Shown: one piece after another, positions 47,120 to 58,811 of the stretch
Numbering within the stretch: position 1 is the stretch's first letter
Layout: each line of letters opens with the position of its first letter
The notes under the pieces: generated by a model
Databases searched by the model: none
What the model was told of the DNA's origin: nothing
What the model saw: only the letters and a program-made list of their open reading frames with translations
Program-made: the position numbers and the translations under genes
Assembly (NCBI GenBank): GCA_024803745.1
Contig: JANJXV010000013.1
Coordinates: 13,567,001 to 13,631,000 of the forward strand
Reading direction: 5' to 3'
DNA: 64,000 nucleotides
Source of the DNA: Megascapheus bottae
Taxonomy: Eukaryota > Chordata > Mammalia > Rodentia > Geomyidae

Positions 47120-47690
47120 CTATATTTTATTTTTTATTAAAACTGAGTATTTACATCATATTTCAAATGTCATATTCTGCAGTCAAGTATTCAAGAAAAA
47201 AATCTATATGCAATAATTGGCACATACATTTAAGAATGTAATTAAAATTAAACTGAATATTTTGTATGTCATACATATTGATTTATATAATATATCAATA
47301 CGTCTATAGGATATATATCCTATCACAGATCTATGTGTCTATATAGATACATTTGTATCTCCACATTCATGCCAATGAACTGAAATACCTGAGTATTGAG
47401 TCATTGCTCTTATTGTTCAGATCTAACACCTTTTGTTGCTTTGATCTTGACTTATCTAACTCAACATGATTTGCTCTAGTTCCATCCACCTTCCAGCGAA
47501 TGTCATTATTGTATCTTGTCTGGTGGCTGTGTAGAACTCCATTATATATATGTACCGCATTTTTTTCTGTATCCATTCATCTGTATTGGGGCATCTGGGT
47601 TGTTTCCATCTCTTGGCAATTGTGAAGAGCATGGTGATGAAAATGATTGTGCAGGTGTCTTTATATTTTATTTTATTTTCAGAAGGAATT
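47120..47690 (-). mobile_element. L1 3' end (type X)
   Basis: acatcatatttcaaatgtcat... caagtattcaagaa (shared with 59250-59430), then antisense ORF2 end sequence (atttgctctagttccatcc, 47469-47487; gttgtttccatctcttggcaa). Confidence 0.75.
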
Positions 47691-47734
47691 TACTTTGGCT
47701 AATTGTTACTAAGTCTTCCTCTTAATATTCAAAA

Positions 47735-47822
47735 TTAGCTTTTTATCTGGGGGTATAACTCAGTTAAGTGCATATTTAGTATGTTGAAGTCTGGTTCCAC
47801 CCTTCCAACACATATATAAATA
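47735..47822 (+). mobile_element. ID-type remnant
   Basis: ctgggggtataactcagttaag... gaagtctggttccaccc. Confidence 0.55.
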
Positions 47823-47879
47823 CATACATAACACATGCATACATAAGCTTTATCATCATTTTAGCAACTTTCCTGATGT

Positions 47880-48440
47880 TTTAAAATTTTTCTATTTTGT
47901 TAATATAAAGGTGATATATAGAGAGGTTATAGTTACATATTTCAGGTAACAAATATATTTATTTTTGGACAATGTCACACTCCTTCCCTCATTCTCTCCC
48001 AGTTTTCTCCTTCTGTCCCCACAACATAGTAGCTAGTGAGTACCTGGGCTGCATTTGTTACCCTTTGTCCTTGCATTTCTGGGCCTCTGAAAGACAGATA
48101 AATAAACAAACAAGACTAAAAGAAAACAAAAACAACAAAGAATAAACTTTTTGTTTCTATTCCTGGAGTTCATTTAAAAAAGTACTATTTTATATGATTG
48201 GGGGACATTTTATATGATTGTACCTTGTATTCTTCCTCTAAGAGTAACCTTGTTTGGCCTCACTGTGTATGAATGCCTAGAGTCCTATATTATATAAGTG
48301 ATCAGTCCTTGTGTATTTTAGATCTGTATTCCACATGAGAGAAAACATGCACTGTTTATCTGATTCTTTCAGTATATTTTGTGTAGCCTTTCTCACTTGT
48401 GGATACAATTGTTTAGACCATAATGGCCGGTAGGAAAAGA
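47880..48440 (-). mobile_element. L1 3' UTR remnant
   Basis: Same block order as 30640-31130: C/T-rich stretch, tttttgtttctattcctgga, ttggcctcactgtgtatga, gtattttagatctgtattcc. Confidence 0.65.
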
Positions 48441-49118
48441 CAAACTCATCTATACTTTTAGACATAGAAGCATTGTTTGTTTTTAAACTACTTAGAAGAC
48501 TTCATGTTGGTTTATGGACTCTTTGTGGCTAGGTATTGTTGTCATAGATTCTTACAGTTCACAACTTCATGAAGGAAAGAACTCAAATACATGTTAATTG
48601 ACTCTTTGATAAAAGTGCTCAAAATATTATAGCACTGTTGTTCTCAAGATAAGAGATTTAAAGGCAAATCATAATATGTTTGCCAACAACTTTCAAGAAT
48701 ACGTATATGATGTATAATGTAATGGAATTTTTGAAAAATCATAGGAAATTATTTAAGAAGTGTGTAATAGTGAGGCATTGTTCTCAGAACAACAGGATAT
48801 CCTTCTATTTTACAGAGCTTACATGTATAATTCAGAAAAGACTAATGACTGACTGGGCATAATCAAACAATTTATTACTATATATTAGTTGTACAAGGTA
48901 GGTTTCATTGTGAAATTTCTATAATTTATATAGTATACCCTATGAAATTACCCTTAAACTCTTCTTAGACCACCTTCAGTTGAGGTTGGTTTCATTGTTT
49001 TATTTTCACATATGTATATGAAATTCTTTGATCATATTTACTTCCATTTACTTTTTCCATTGCTTCCTCCTTTGGATATAATTATTCATTTATTGGTTTT
49101 GTCTTATTTATTTATTTT

Positions 49119-49343
49119 TGTGGGTAATGGGGCTTGAACTCTGGGCCTGGGCACTGTCCCTGAGCTCTTCAGCTCAAGGCTTCAAGGCTACCATCCTACC
49201 CTTAGAACCATAGCCCCACTTCCCCATTTATAGAGATTAATTGGACATAAGAGTCTCACAGTCTTTAGTGGCTGGGCTGGCTTTGAACTGCAATGCTCAG
49301 ATCTCATCCTCCTGAGTAGCTAGGATTACAGGCATGTGCCCGG
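49119..49343 (-). mobile_element. B1-Geo SINE
   Basis: Flanked by cttatttattta-type repeats consistent with a TSD; a short duplication, cttcaaggcttcaaggct, lies in the Geo half. Confidence 0.88.
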
Positions 49344-49354
49344 CTTATTTATTT

Positions 49355-49698
49355 TTTAAGTTTGATTTTATTGTTAGGGTGCTGTACAGAGGGTGAGATA
49401 GTACATTTCTTGTCAAACCTTGTTACCCCCTCCCATGTTTTTCTTCCACTTTCCCTTCCTTCCAACCCTCCTCCCCATTGTAAAGTTCATTTCCAACATA
49501 CTGTCTTGTGAGTCTTGGTTCACCTCCTTCCCTTCCTTCATTCGTACACCCGGTACCAAAATCAAATACAGTGACAACAGGAGATAAACCATAGGGGAGG
49601 GGGGAAAAAAGAAATGACTTCTCATATTAAATTAAAAACAAAAGCTACAAAGAAAAACTCTTGTTTCTACATCTTGGAGTTCATTTTGCTTAGATATG

Positions 49699-49729
<31 letters not shown>

Positions 49730-50151
49730 GGCCAGTCCTGGGCTTGAGCTCAGGGCCTGAGCACTGTCCTTGGACTTTCTCAAGGCTGTAGAGCTCTACC
49801 ACTTGAGCCTCAGCACCACTTCCGGCTTTTTTCTATGTATGTGGTACCGAGGAATCGAACCCGGGTCTTCATGCATGCTAGGCAAGCACTTTAACCACTA
49901 GGCCAAACTCCCGGCCCCTAGATATGATGATTCTTATGTGGTCATATGTGCATAGCTATTGAGCTATTGTGATCCTCTGTTAGGAAAATCCTGGATATAT
50001 ACTAATTATTATGAATGAGGGAAACCATAGAGTCTATGTTTCTTTGGTTCTGGCTTACTTCACTTAACATGATTTTTTTCCAAGTCTTTCCATTTATTTC
50101 CTTACAAATGTGATGATGTCATTCTTTCTGATGGCAGCATAGAATTCCATT

Positions 50152-50201
<50 letters not shown>

Positions 50202-50215
50202 CATATTTTCTTAAC
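49355..50215 (-). mobile_element. L1 3' end interrupted by a SINE
   Basis: aaactcttgtttctacatct and ggcttacttcacttaacatg mark the L1 3' UTR and ORF2 end in antisense. A long GT repeat (50151-50200) replaces the usual short gtgtat of the L1 sequence. Confidence 0.75.
49705..49918 (-). mobile_element. IDL-Geo SINE, young-looking
   Basis: Near-consensus with more than 20 T at its head; exact TSD tagatatgatgatt at 49691-49704 and 49919-49932. Confidence 0.96.
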
Positions 50216-50369
50216 TAGATTGAATTACATATAAAAATTTTATTTTCAAATAATTGAGCTATGGATATTTAAGTAAATAATCATATTTCAATATATTGAA
50301 CATATTTTAAGAAGTATCTATGTAGCAAAACCATCAATATCTTTACTTCTACAGAAGGCATTTTTTAAA

Positions 50370-50495
50370 TATATTTTTTATTGTAATTAATAGAAGGGTT
50401 ACATGATATTTGCCAGATAAATGGTGCCTTAATTCCCACACATTGATACCCTTTCACATGTCATGGTCCCCATTTCCCTTCCCCCCTCCAGAAGG
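50370..50495 (-). mobile_element. L1 3' terminus (type Y)
   Basis: tttattgtaattaatagaag, gttacatgatatttgccag and cacattgataccctttcac are shared with 59445-59560 and, inverted, with 51450-51585. Confidence 0.65.
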
Positions 50496-50634
50496 CATTT
50501 TTTTTAAGTGTTGAAAATCATTCTAGGAAGATCTTTTTTCCTCATGGCACATACTGATATGGTTGGAACACTTGGTTTTGTCTGGATTCTTCCCCTATCT
50601 GGAGTGAATCATATTTTGATACTTTTCTTTCATT

Positions 50635-51096
50635 CATTTTTTCTTTTTTGGTTGGTCATAGGGCTTGAACTCTGGGCCTGGGTGCTGTCCCTGAGCTCTT
50701 CAGCTCAAGGCTACTGCCCTACCTCTTGAGCCATAGCCCCACTTCCATTTTTTCTAGTGGTTAATTGGAGATAAGAGTCTTTCTGTCTTTATTGACTGGC
50801 TTTGAACTGTGATCCTCAGATCTTAGCCCCTGAGTAGCTACAATTACAGGAGTGAGCCACCGCACCTGGTTTTTTTTTTTTTTTTTTTTTTTTTTTGCCA
50901 ATCTTGGGCTTGAGCTCAGGGCCTGAGCACTGTCCTTGGACTTTCTCAAGGCTAGAGCTCTACCACTGGAGCCTAAGTAACAATTCCAGCTTTTTTTTTT
51001 AATATGTATGTGGTACCAAGGAATCGAACCCAGGTCTTCGTGCATGCTAGGCAAGCACTCTACCACTAGGCCAAACTCCTGGCCACACACCTGGGT
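50635..51096 (-). mobile_element. B1-Geo SINE and IDL-Geo SINE inserted at its end
   Basis: B1-Geo at 50635-50870; IDL-Geo at 50871-51084. The pair is bracketed by the B1-Geo TSD tattttgat(a/g)cttt at 50611-50624 and 51097-51110; cacctgg on both sides of the IDL-Geo is its likely TSD. Confidence 0.88.
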
Positions 51097-51196
51097 ATTT
51101 TGATGCTTTTGAAATCAAAATTGTAGAGAAGTTTTAGGATATCAAGAGACATGAGATCATGTAGAAGAATTATTTCCTATAAGAACAATAGTACTG

Positions 51197-51400
51197 GGGC
51201 CAGGAGCATAACCTAGTGGTAGAGTGCTCACCTATCATGCATGAAGCCCCTAGATTCAATTCTTCCATGCCACATACTCAGAAAAAGCCAGAAGTGGCAC
51301 TGTGGCTCAAGTGACAGAGTGCAAGCCTTGAGCAAAAAATGTCCAAGGACAGTGCCCAGGCCCTGAGTTCAAGCCCAGGACTGGCAGAATAATAATATAA
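51197..51400 (+). mobile_element. IDL-Geo SINE
   Basis: Complete, with an older ID half (ggggccaggagcataaccta) and an (AAT)n-like tail. Confidence 0.9.
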
Positions 51401-51449
51401 TAATAGTACCTAAATACTATCTAAACTTTTCACTTTAAAAAAAATTTGC

Positions 51450-51585
51450 TTTAGGTGAGGGGGAGGGAAATGGGGACCAAGACATGAGAAAGGGTATCGA
51501 TGTATGTGAATTAATGTACCTTCTATCTGGTGAATATAACGTAACCCTTCTATTAATTACAATAAAAATATATGAAAAAAATTTG
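51450..51585 (+). mobile_element. L1 3' terminus (type Y), direct
   Basis: gaaatggggaccaagacatg... cccttctattaattacaataaa; the A-rich end marks the 3' end. Confidence 0.65.
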
Positions 51586-51599
51586 CTTTAGTATGGTAA

Positions 51600-52560
51600 G
51601 CTCTTTATTCATTTTCACTCCTAACTTCATTCATCTACACATCTGTGTGGGTGATGGATCCTCTACCCAATGCTGTAGTGCTAATTCAAAGAGATGGATT
51701 CCTGGGCTCTCATCTGAAGCCTGAGTTGTTGCATAAGTCAAGCTACAGAGAACACGTCATCAGTGCAGACCCCTCAGGTTTGTCCTGCTTCTTCTCTGGT
51801 CTCAAAGCTCCATTAACTCACACACTAGAGGACTTATCCCATTTTTTTTCAGATCCAGCATCTAAGTGCAACTCAGTTAGCTTAAGTAATTTAGAAGAAA
51901 CGTGATTATTTAATTTGATTATCAGGATCTGCCATTCTTTCATCCCAGCTGCTCTCAGAAGGATGGCAAAAGCTTTGTGATGACTAGCTTCGAGTCAGGC
52001 ACTGAAGATCATGAAGATCACATGCTTTGTTGCAGCTTCATTGGAGGTAGAAGTTAGTGACAGTGGAAAACAGACACCTCAAAGCCAGGGGGTGGTCTAG
52101 TCTTCAGAGTAAACTCAGTGTGCTTCAAGATATAGTTGCTTTAGAAGTCACAGTTGTTCAGACCAGTAGGTGTGGTTTATCAGCATGTATTTCAGGCCTG
52201 AAAGATGTGCACCAGAGCTCTGCTGATGTGGGACTCCTTGAAGAAGATGTTGTCAGTGAAATTGTTGAAGATTTCCACACTGCACTGAACTAGTTGATCA
52301 TTCTTGCATCACTGGTCTTTATTGCATCTTAAGATCCCAAGAACAAAAATCTGGGGAAGGGACTTTCCAGTATTCAAGATAAGGTAGACAAAGACAAGTA
52401 GTAAGTGTCTCACCCAGACACATGGCTGTCCATGTAGCCAAACTATACTTTTTCTTGCCCTCTGTCTAAAGATCAGAATGTTTAATGATCTTAATATTAT
52501 TGATCTCTGTGCCATCTTAGTGTAATGAATGACTGGGGGATGAAAATAGAGAAGTCCAGC
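51600..52560. other. Unique segment, origin unclear
   Basis: Almost 1 kb without SINEs. Short open frames (51645-51905 and 52057-52293 on +) show no domain I recognise and no typical start context. It may be an old retrocopy or plain intron. Confidence 0.4.
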
Positions 52561-52569
52561 CGTCCAGAT

Positions 52570-52766
52570 CAGGGATTGGCCAATGTTTTCCCCCCCAGTG
52601 GACCAGAGAAGAAATCATTTCTGCAGTGAGAGCCATATACTCTCTGCTAAATTACTCAATGTTGCTGATGTAACGTGAAAGCAATAATAGACAGTTGGCA
52701 AACAAATGGATGGAACTGTGTTCCAGAGTTGATTTAGTGAACTGGACAGCAGGCTATAATTTGCTT
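52570..52766 (-). mobile_element. hAT-type nonautonomous element
   Basis: Starts cagggattggccaa. It follows in order gcagtgagagcca, agcaataatagacag, gaactgtgttcca and gcaggctataatttgc, the reverse layout of the element at 56926. Confidence 0.6.
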
Positions 52767-52783
52767 AAAATATCTATATGTAG

Positions 52784-52976
52784 GCTAGGAGTGTAGCCTA
52801 GTGATAGAATGCTCACCTAGCATGCACAAAGCCTTGGGTTCGACTCCTCGGTACCACATACTCAGAAAAAGCTAGAAATGGTGCTGTGATTCAAGTGGTA
52901 GGTCACTAGCCTTGAGCAAAATGTGTCCAAGGACAGTGCCCAGGCCTCGGGTTTATGCCCCAGGACTGGCAAAAAA
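52784..52976 (+). mobile_element. IDL-Geo SINE
   Basis: Complete, with box B ggttcgactcc; atctatatgt repeated on both flanks. Confidence 0.92.
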
Positions 52977-53075
52977 AATCTATATGTGCTGAAAATATCT
53001 GTTGTGAAGACCTCCCCATCCCTTATAATGTATGGATAGGTACTTTTACAAAATACAATATAAAAAAAGTTATTG

Positions 53076-53373
53076 GAAACTGGGCTTGGTGGCCCATGCC
53101 AGTAATTCTAGTTACTTGAGAGGCTGAGAGCAGGAGGATTGTGGCTCCTGGCAAGCCTGGAGAAAAATGTTCAGAAAATTTTCATGTCAGTGGAAGAAGC
53201 TGGGTGTTGTTTTGTGCATCTGTCAGCTTAGTTACTGTGGGAAGTGTGCAATAGGGTCATGGTTTAGCCATGGACTTAAGCAAAAAGTGAAATCCTATTT
53301 CAAAATAAGCAGTGAAAAAACCTTGAAGGAATGGCTCTTCAGTAGAGTTCAAATCCCAAGACTGCAAAAAAAG
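53076..53373 (+). mobile_element. B1-B1-Geo/ID composite
   Basis: Two B1-like units (53076-53190, 53191-53320) followed by a tail gagttcaaatcccaagactg. Confidence 0.55.
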
Positions 53374-53678
53374 TTATTGGATAAAGAACGTAATAAACCC
53401 AACTTGCAAGTTTAAAATCAGACAGAAAATATTTAAAAAATAATTGAACATACAGCAAAAAGAATGAGTCTGTTATGTTATTGATTATATATTTGCTTAT
53501 TAATATGTTTATTATTTATGGAATGTCACAGTACTAACTAAATAAAAAGCTGGTAAAAATTTGTATTTATTTGATACACCACATTCACACTAAAGTAATA
53601 ACTGTGTATATCAATATTTAAACATTTTCACATGACATCAAAGTGCTTCTTTTTTCCCTTTTAAAAATCATCTTTGTG

Positions 53679-53923
53679 AGCCAGATGCAGTGGCTCATGC
53701 CTGTAATCCTAGCTACTCAGGAGGCTGAAATCTGAGGATCATGGTTCAAAACTAGCTGGGTCACTAAAGTCCGTGGGACTCATTTCCAATTAACCACTAG
53801 AAAACCGGAAGTGGCCTTGTGGCTCAAGGGGTAGTGTGATAGCCTGGAGATGAAAAGCTCAGGGACAGTGCCCAGGCCCGGAGTTCAAGCCCCACAACCT
53901 ACAAAAAAAGAAAAGAAAAGGAA
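53679..53923 (+). mobile_element. B1-Geo SINE
   Basis: Complete; TSD aaaaat(c/t)atctttgtg at 53663-53678 and 53924-53939. Confidence 0.94.
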
Positions 53924-54165
53924 AAAAATTATCTTTGTGTAGTTGTACCAAGAGGTTTCATTTGGCAAATCAGTTTATAAGTACAATGCATTTTATTCAG
54001 TATTATCCCTGCAATTGTTCTATGTTTGCTTCTTGATAATAACTTATCTAATCTAGAATGAATTGACAACAGTAGTACATACATAAGTACTACTTATTAC
54101 TTAAGCGTGAATGTGGTGTATCAAATATCTAGCTAATTCATTTTATTAAATAATACAACTGACTT

Positions 54166-54353
54166 TTGAAGTCTTGGGGCTTGAACTCAGGGCCCTCATC
54201 AGCATTGTCCTTGGGTTTCCTCAAGGCTAGGGCTCTACTACTAGAGTCACACCACCACTTCTGACTTTATCTATGTATGTAGTACCGAGGAATTGAACTG
54301 GGTCTTCGTGCATGCTAGACAAGCACTGTACCACTAGTCCAAATTCCCAGCCC
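54166..54353 (-). mobile_element. IDL-Geo SINE
   Basis: Complete but lacks the usual T-run head. Confidence 0.85.
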
Positions 54354-54471
54354 CTTTAAAACATTTTTATCTTGTATCATTCAAAATTTATTACAGCATA
54401 CTTACAGCATATGAACATAGCAGTAGCACAACAGAAGTGCATGACTCTAATCACACCGTTTGCCTGGGTGG

Positions 54472-54712
54472 TTTTTTTGGGGGGAGAGGAGGGTCATGAG
54501 GCTTGAACTCGGCCTGGATGATGTCCCTGAGCTCTTCAGCTCAAGGCTACCACCCTACCCTTGAGCCAAGCCCCACTTCCTGTTACCTAGAGGTTAATTG
54601 GAGATGAGAGTTTCAGGTCCTTTTGTGCCCGGGCTGGCTTTGAACCTTGGTCCTCAGATCTCAGCCTCCTTAGTAGCTAGGATTACAGGTGTGAGCCTCA
54701 GCACTCAGCTTG
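54472..54712 (-). mobile_element. B1-Geo SINE
   Basis: Complete, T/G-run head, near-consensus linker. Confidence 0.9.
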
Positions 54713-55039
54713 CACAGATGACTTTTCAAAAATTACTGAAAATTTCCCCATGAGATAAGCTATGTATTGATTTATACTCAATTTGAATAACTTCTCCAAC
54801 ATATTTTCCTGTCATTGTACCTATACCACCAGACTGCATGTGATATAAAATTTAAACTCTGCATTATAATTATCCAGTCTCTCATAGTTTTAGACAATTT
54901 GGAATTAATTTGGTAGTAAAACTGGAAAAAAATTCATTTAGAACACCATTGCTAAAGTAATTGTTTTGTTACCCTTGGAATTGTTAAGTTTCAGTTCAAG
55001 ACACTGCTAGGGTTTTGTTTTGTTTTTTGTTTATTTGTT

Positions 55040-55333
55040 TTTTTTTTTTTCCTTTTTTGGTGAGTCATGGGGCTTGAACTCAGCCTGGGTACTGTTCCTG
55101 AGCTCTTCAGATCCAGGCTGCCACCCTACCACTGTGTCTGGCCGGTGTCCCTGAGCTCTCTTCAGCTCCAGGCTACCACCCTACCTTTGAGCCAAACCCT
55201 ACTTCCTGTTTTCTAGAGGTTAATTGGAGATAAGAGTCTTGTGTCCTGGCTGGCTTTGACCCTTGATCCTCAGATCTCAACCTCCTGAGTAGCTACAATT
55301 ACAGGTGTGAGCCATGGAGCCCCACCTGGCTGA
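55040..55333 (-). mobile_element. B1-Geo SINE with duplicated Geo segment
   Basis: ctgagctcttcag... ccaggctgccaccctacc is followed by a second ctgagctctcttcag... ccaggctaccaccctacc before the B1 half. Confidence 0.85.
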
Positions 55334-56832
55334 CATTGATAGTTTTATTGTATGAATTGGTCTCCTGTATAATTAACAAGTTACTGAATGTTTCTAACTG
55401 GTGCTGTTGAAAATCGATTTTTTTGGTTGCATGTTCACTGTACATTTCCAAGCAAACAACTTCAGTAGATTTTCTCAGTCATGCTAGTGTACGTGTACAT
55501 GTGTATATGTGTGTGTTAAAATATTAACATCGCAAAGTTTTCCTGTATGAAAAGGCTAGAAACTCCAAAATTTAAATGCAGAACAATGAGCATCTGCTTC
55601 TGATGGCTTTGCAATTTACAAGTCTTTAAATAATTTGTTTTGAACTTCTTTTATTTTCTACATCAGTAGTGATTAGGTTTTGAGGGTTTTGTCTCATAGC
55701 CAGCACATCTGCAAATAGCACACTAGTTGCAACAATCCACTGTCAGTCTTACTTCCATGTAACATTGCGTGGACTCCAGCCTTCAATCCCTTGACATCAC
55801 TTTCGTTGCTATTGCTGCTTCTTTCAGGAAAACTATCATTTCTCTTCAAAGGTGACCAGACAAACCTTTTGTTTTATACCTAATTGCTTCACTAATTTAA
55901 ATAAAAAATCAAATTATAAACTATAAATTTTATTAAAATTTAGATAATTAAAATAATTAGGAAAATAAATGATTGTTTTTCAGATTATTTTATATTTCCA
56001 TCAATTACAGTTTACAAATAAGCCAATACTAAATTGTTATAAATGCCCATTACCTGTTTCTATGTTGATTTGTTGTGGATAAATCACAATTGGAGGACTT
56101 CCTTCTGGTGTAGATGCTATGGAGGAGCATAGGAACTGGGGGAACCAGCTCACTTTTACTTTTTGTAGGGCAGAAATTCTTGACCTTTGTTGAAACCAAG
56201 TTAGCTACAGCTTTTTTCTGCTTTGTTTGGGTTCTCTGTATGAAGATGTAACACTCAACACATATGAAAGGACTTTATAAAGGCTGTTCACATATGTCTT
56301 GTTCCCTCATCTAGGAATGAAAAAGCTTTTTGAAAGGCAACTGTTGTCATGTTTTGTAAAGAATATAGTAATGAAGTTGTTCATTTGGTATTGAAATGTC
56401 ATTATGCTGGTACCTAGGTTCCTATGTCTATTTTCTTACTACTTTAAGGTCTTCTTATAAGAGAGAACTGTGTAAAATTGTTGTGTGTTTAGCAGTTACC
56501 TCTCAAATCTGTTTCAGTGGAGGTGATCTAGTCTATAAATGTTTGTAGCAATTTTATTTCTATATGATTTTTTTAAAGGTAAACAGAGAAAGTTCATTTG
56601 AAAGTGAAAAGGAAGCCATGAATGTTATATAGTAAGTCTCAGGAGAAGGGCCTAAAAAGGAGTCTCTATTTCTATGTGTCTATAAATATCCATATACAAG
56701 TGTATATGGTTTCTTCTGCCTAAGTACATCCTTGTTCCTCCTGTTTCTATGTATTGACTTGCTTTAGTGACTTTCATGGTACCTTGGAACTGGAAGTGAT
56801 GGGAAGGTTGTATGGACCAACCTCTTTGGCAT
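55334..56832. other. 1.5 kb unique intron sequence
   Basis: No repeat recognised. It contains a possible cryptic exon at 56579-56631 (see findings). Confidence 0.5.
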
Positions 56833-56907
56833 TCTCTCTCTCTCTCTCTGACTCTCTCTCTGTGACTCTCTGTCTCTTGTCTCTTTCTCACTCGCTCGCT
56901 CACTCTA
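56833..56907. repeat. (CT)n/(CTGACT) repeat
   Basis: ctctctct with gactctctctctgtgac interruptions; accounts for Arg/Glu-rich frames on the minus strand. Confidence 0.9.
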
Positions 56908-56925
56908 TCTTCAATATAGAAAAGA

Positions 56926-57122
56926 AGTTGGCAAACTATTGCCATCTGGCCTGACATTTATTTTTGTAAGTAAAGTTTAATTGGACCACAGCCATACCAT
57001 TTGTCTACGTGTTGTCTATGGCTGCTTTTCTGATCCAGTGGGTAGTTGCCATGGGTACCTTCTGGTCTACAAAGCCCAAATGCTTTACTTTCTGGCCCTT
57101 TACAGAGTTTACCAACTGCTGT
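56926..57122 (+). mobile_element. hAT-type nonautonomous element
   Basis: agttggcaaact at the left and agtttaccaact at the right form inverted ends (11 of 12). Internal blocks are gtaaagtttaattggaccac, gtctatggctgcttt and ctggccctttacag. It looks like a known mammal-wide hAT family whose exact name I cannot fix. Confidence 0.75.
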
Positions 57123-57129
57123 GTAGAGG

Positions 57130-58195
57130 CACCAGAGCCTCTAACTAAATTCATTCAGTATTTTACTAGATTTCAAGGCATTCAAGATTTTAGCTAGAAA
57201 GTTTTCATTTATGTTGAGCAAAAAACCCTTCCCTTTTAACTAATCTTCTAGGAATTGAATGACAACTTACAGGCTTGTTCCTCTTTGTATTCATCTATAT
57301 TTCTTTCTTAGTCTTTCCAGTCATGAAAACCTGAGGTTTATTCAGATCACACTTGAATATTCTATGAAATTCTGGTTTAATCCAGTGCTTCCTGTTATCA
57401 GTCTTTAGTATTACAAAGAAATGTAATAAATACTCCAATATATTACTTATATGAACTTGCTTGGCTAAGATTCTTTTCGTGTCTTTTTTTCCTTTGAGGT
57501 TTTGTTGTGTATTTCATATGACATAATTGAGTGCTGTTATCCTTTTACACAGCTATATCACATTAATAGCTGTTATTGACATTAAACGTAAAACCACTCA
57601 GTCTTTTATGTATCTTGGTATTAAATTAGATCTTCATTTTATGCCAAATACATACAAGACTTCTGTGAGATTCTTTTAGATTAGGCATATCTTGTTGAGC
57701 CAATAATGTTGAAAGTTTTTGTATCTTGATTCTGTCATTCACATATTTACTGTTCCTCTTAGCTCTTTGCCATGTGAGAATTCAATAGCAGTTAGTTACT
57801 TCATCAACCCCTTACTGTGTTTATGTGGCCATTATTGAAATTGTTCTGGGGATTTCTCAATTTACCATAAATTGAATTATTGCTTAGCAAATATTCCCCA
57901 CCCTTTCCCTTGAGTTGAAGTATAAATTCTTTCCCCACAGACTTTGGACTTGGTAATATGATATATTTAGGCAAATAGAGTAAAGGTGGAAGAAACAATA
58001 GGCCATGTCTGAAGTGAAGCTTTAAGAAGCATGGCAAGCTTATCCAGCACTCGTATACTTCAGCCATAGAAGAAATTGCTATCTCTCTCTTTTAGAGTAG
58101 GTACCCAAATAACAGATGAGTTAAATGAGACTTGAACTTGACATGCATCTTGAAGCAGAGATGCTCTGTACAAAGTATAGATTCATCTTGTTAAG
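57130..58195. other. 1.1 kb unique intron sequence
   Basis: No repeat or coding match recognised. Confidence 0.5.
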
Positions 58196-58199
58196 TGAC

Positions 58200-58360
58200 T
58201 CTCTACCAGTTGATCCAGGCCTTCAGTCTGGCTTTTTTGATGGTTATTTTAGAGATAGAGTCAGTGGGATTTTTCTTCCCAGGCTAGATTCAAATTTTGA
58301 TCCTCTGAATCTCAGGCCTCTGAATAGCTAGGATTTGATGTGTGAAATCACCTGGCTTAT
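58200..58360 (-). mobile_element. B1-Geo SINE, diverged fragment
   Basis: tttgatggttattttagagata, then a degraded B1 half. Confidence 0.6.
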
Positions 58361-58447
58361 AAACAATTTTTAGTTGTGAAAAATAATAGAAGCAAATAAA
58401 AATGCAAAAAAAAATACAAGTGTATACTAGTTATTCAGCATATTCTT

Positions 58448-58653
58448 TTTTTTTTTTTTTTTTACCAGTCCCGGGCTTGAGCTCAGGGCCTGAGCACTGT
58501 TCTTGGATTTTTTCAAGGCTAGAGCTCTACCACTTGAGCCTCAGCACCACTTCCAGCTTTTTTCTATGTATGTGGTGCCGAGGAATTGAACCCGGGTCTT
58601 CATGCATGCTAGGCAAGCACTTTAACCACTAGGCCAAACTCCCGGCCCCTGTT
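58448..58653 (-). mobile_element. IDL-Geo SINE, young-looking
   Basis: Exact TSD ttcagcatattctt at 58434-58447 and 58654-58667. Confidence 0.95.
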
Positions 58654-58811
58654 TTCAGCATATTCTTATGTAGCTATATTAAATTTTTTAAAAGACAAGT
58701 ACAATATTGCTAGCATTCAAGTGTTAACTCTTACTTGTTCTACACAGACATACACTGCTTTTCCTTAAAGAAAACCATATATATAATTAGTGTGTTCCTT
58801 AAGGAGTATCT

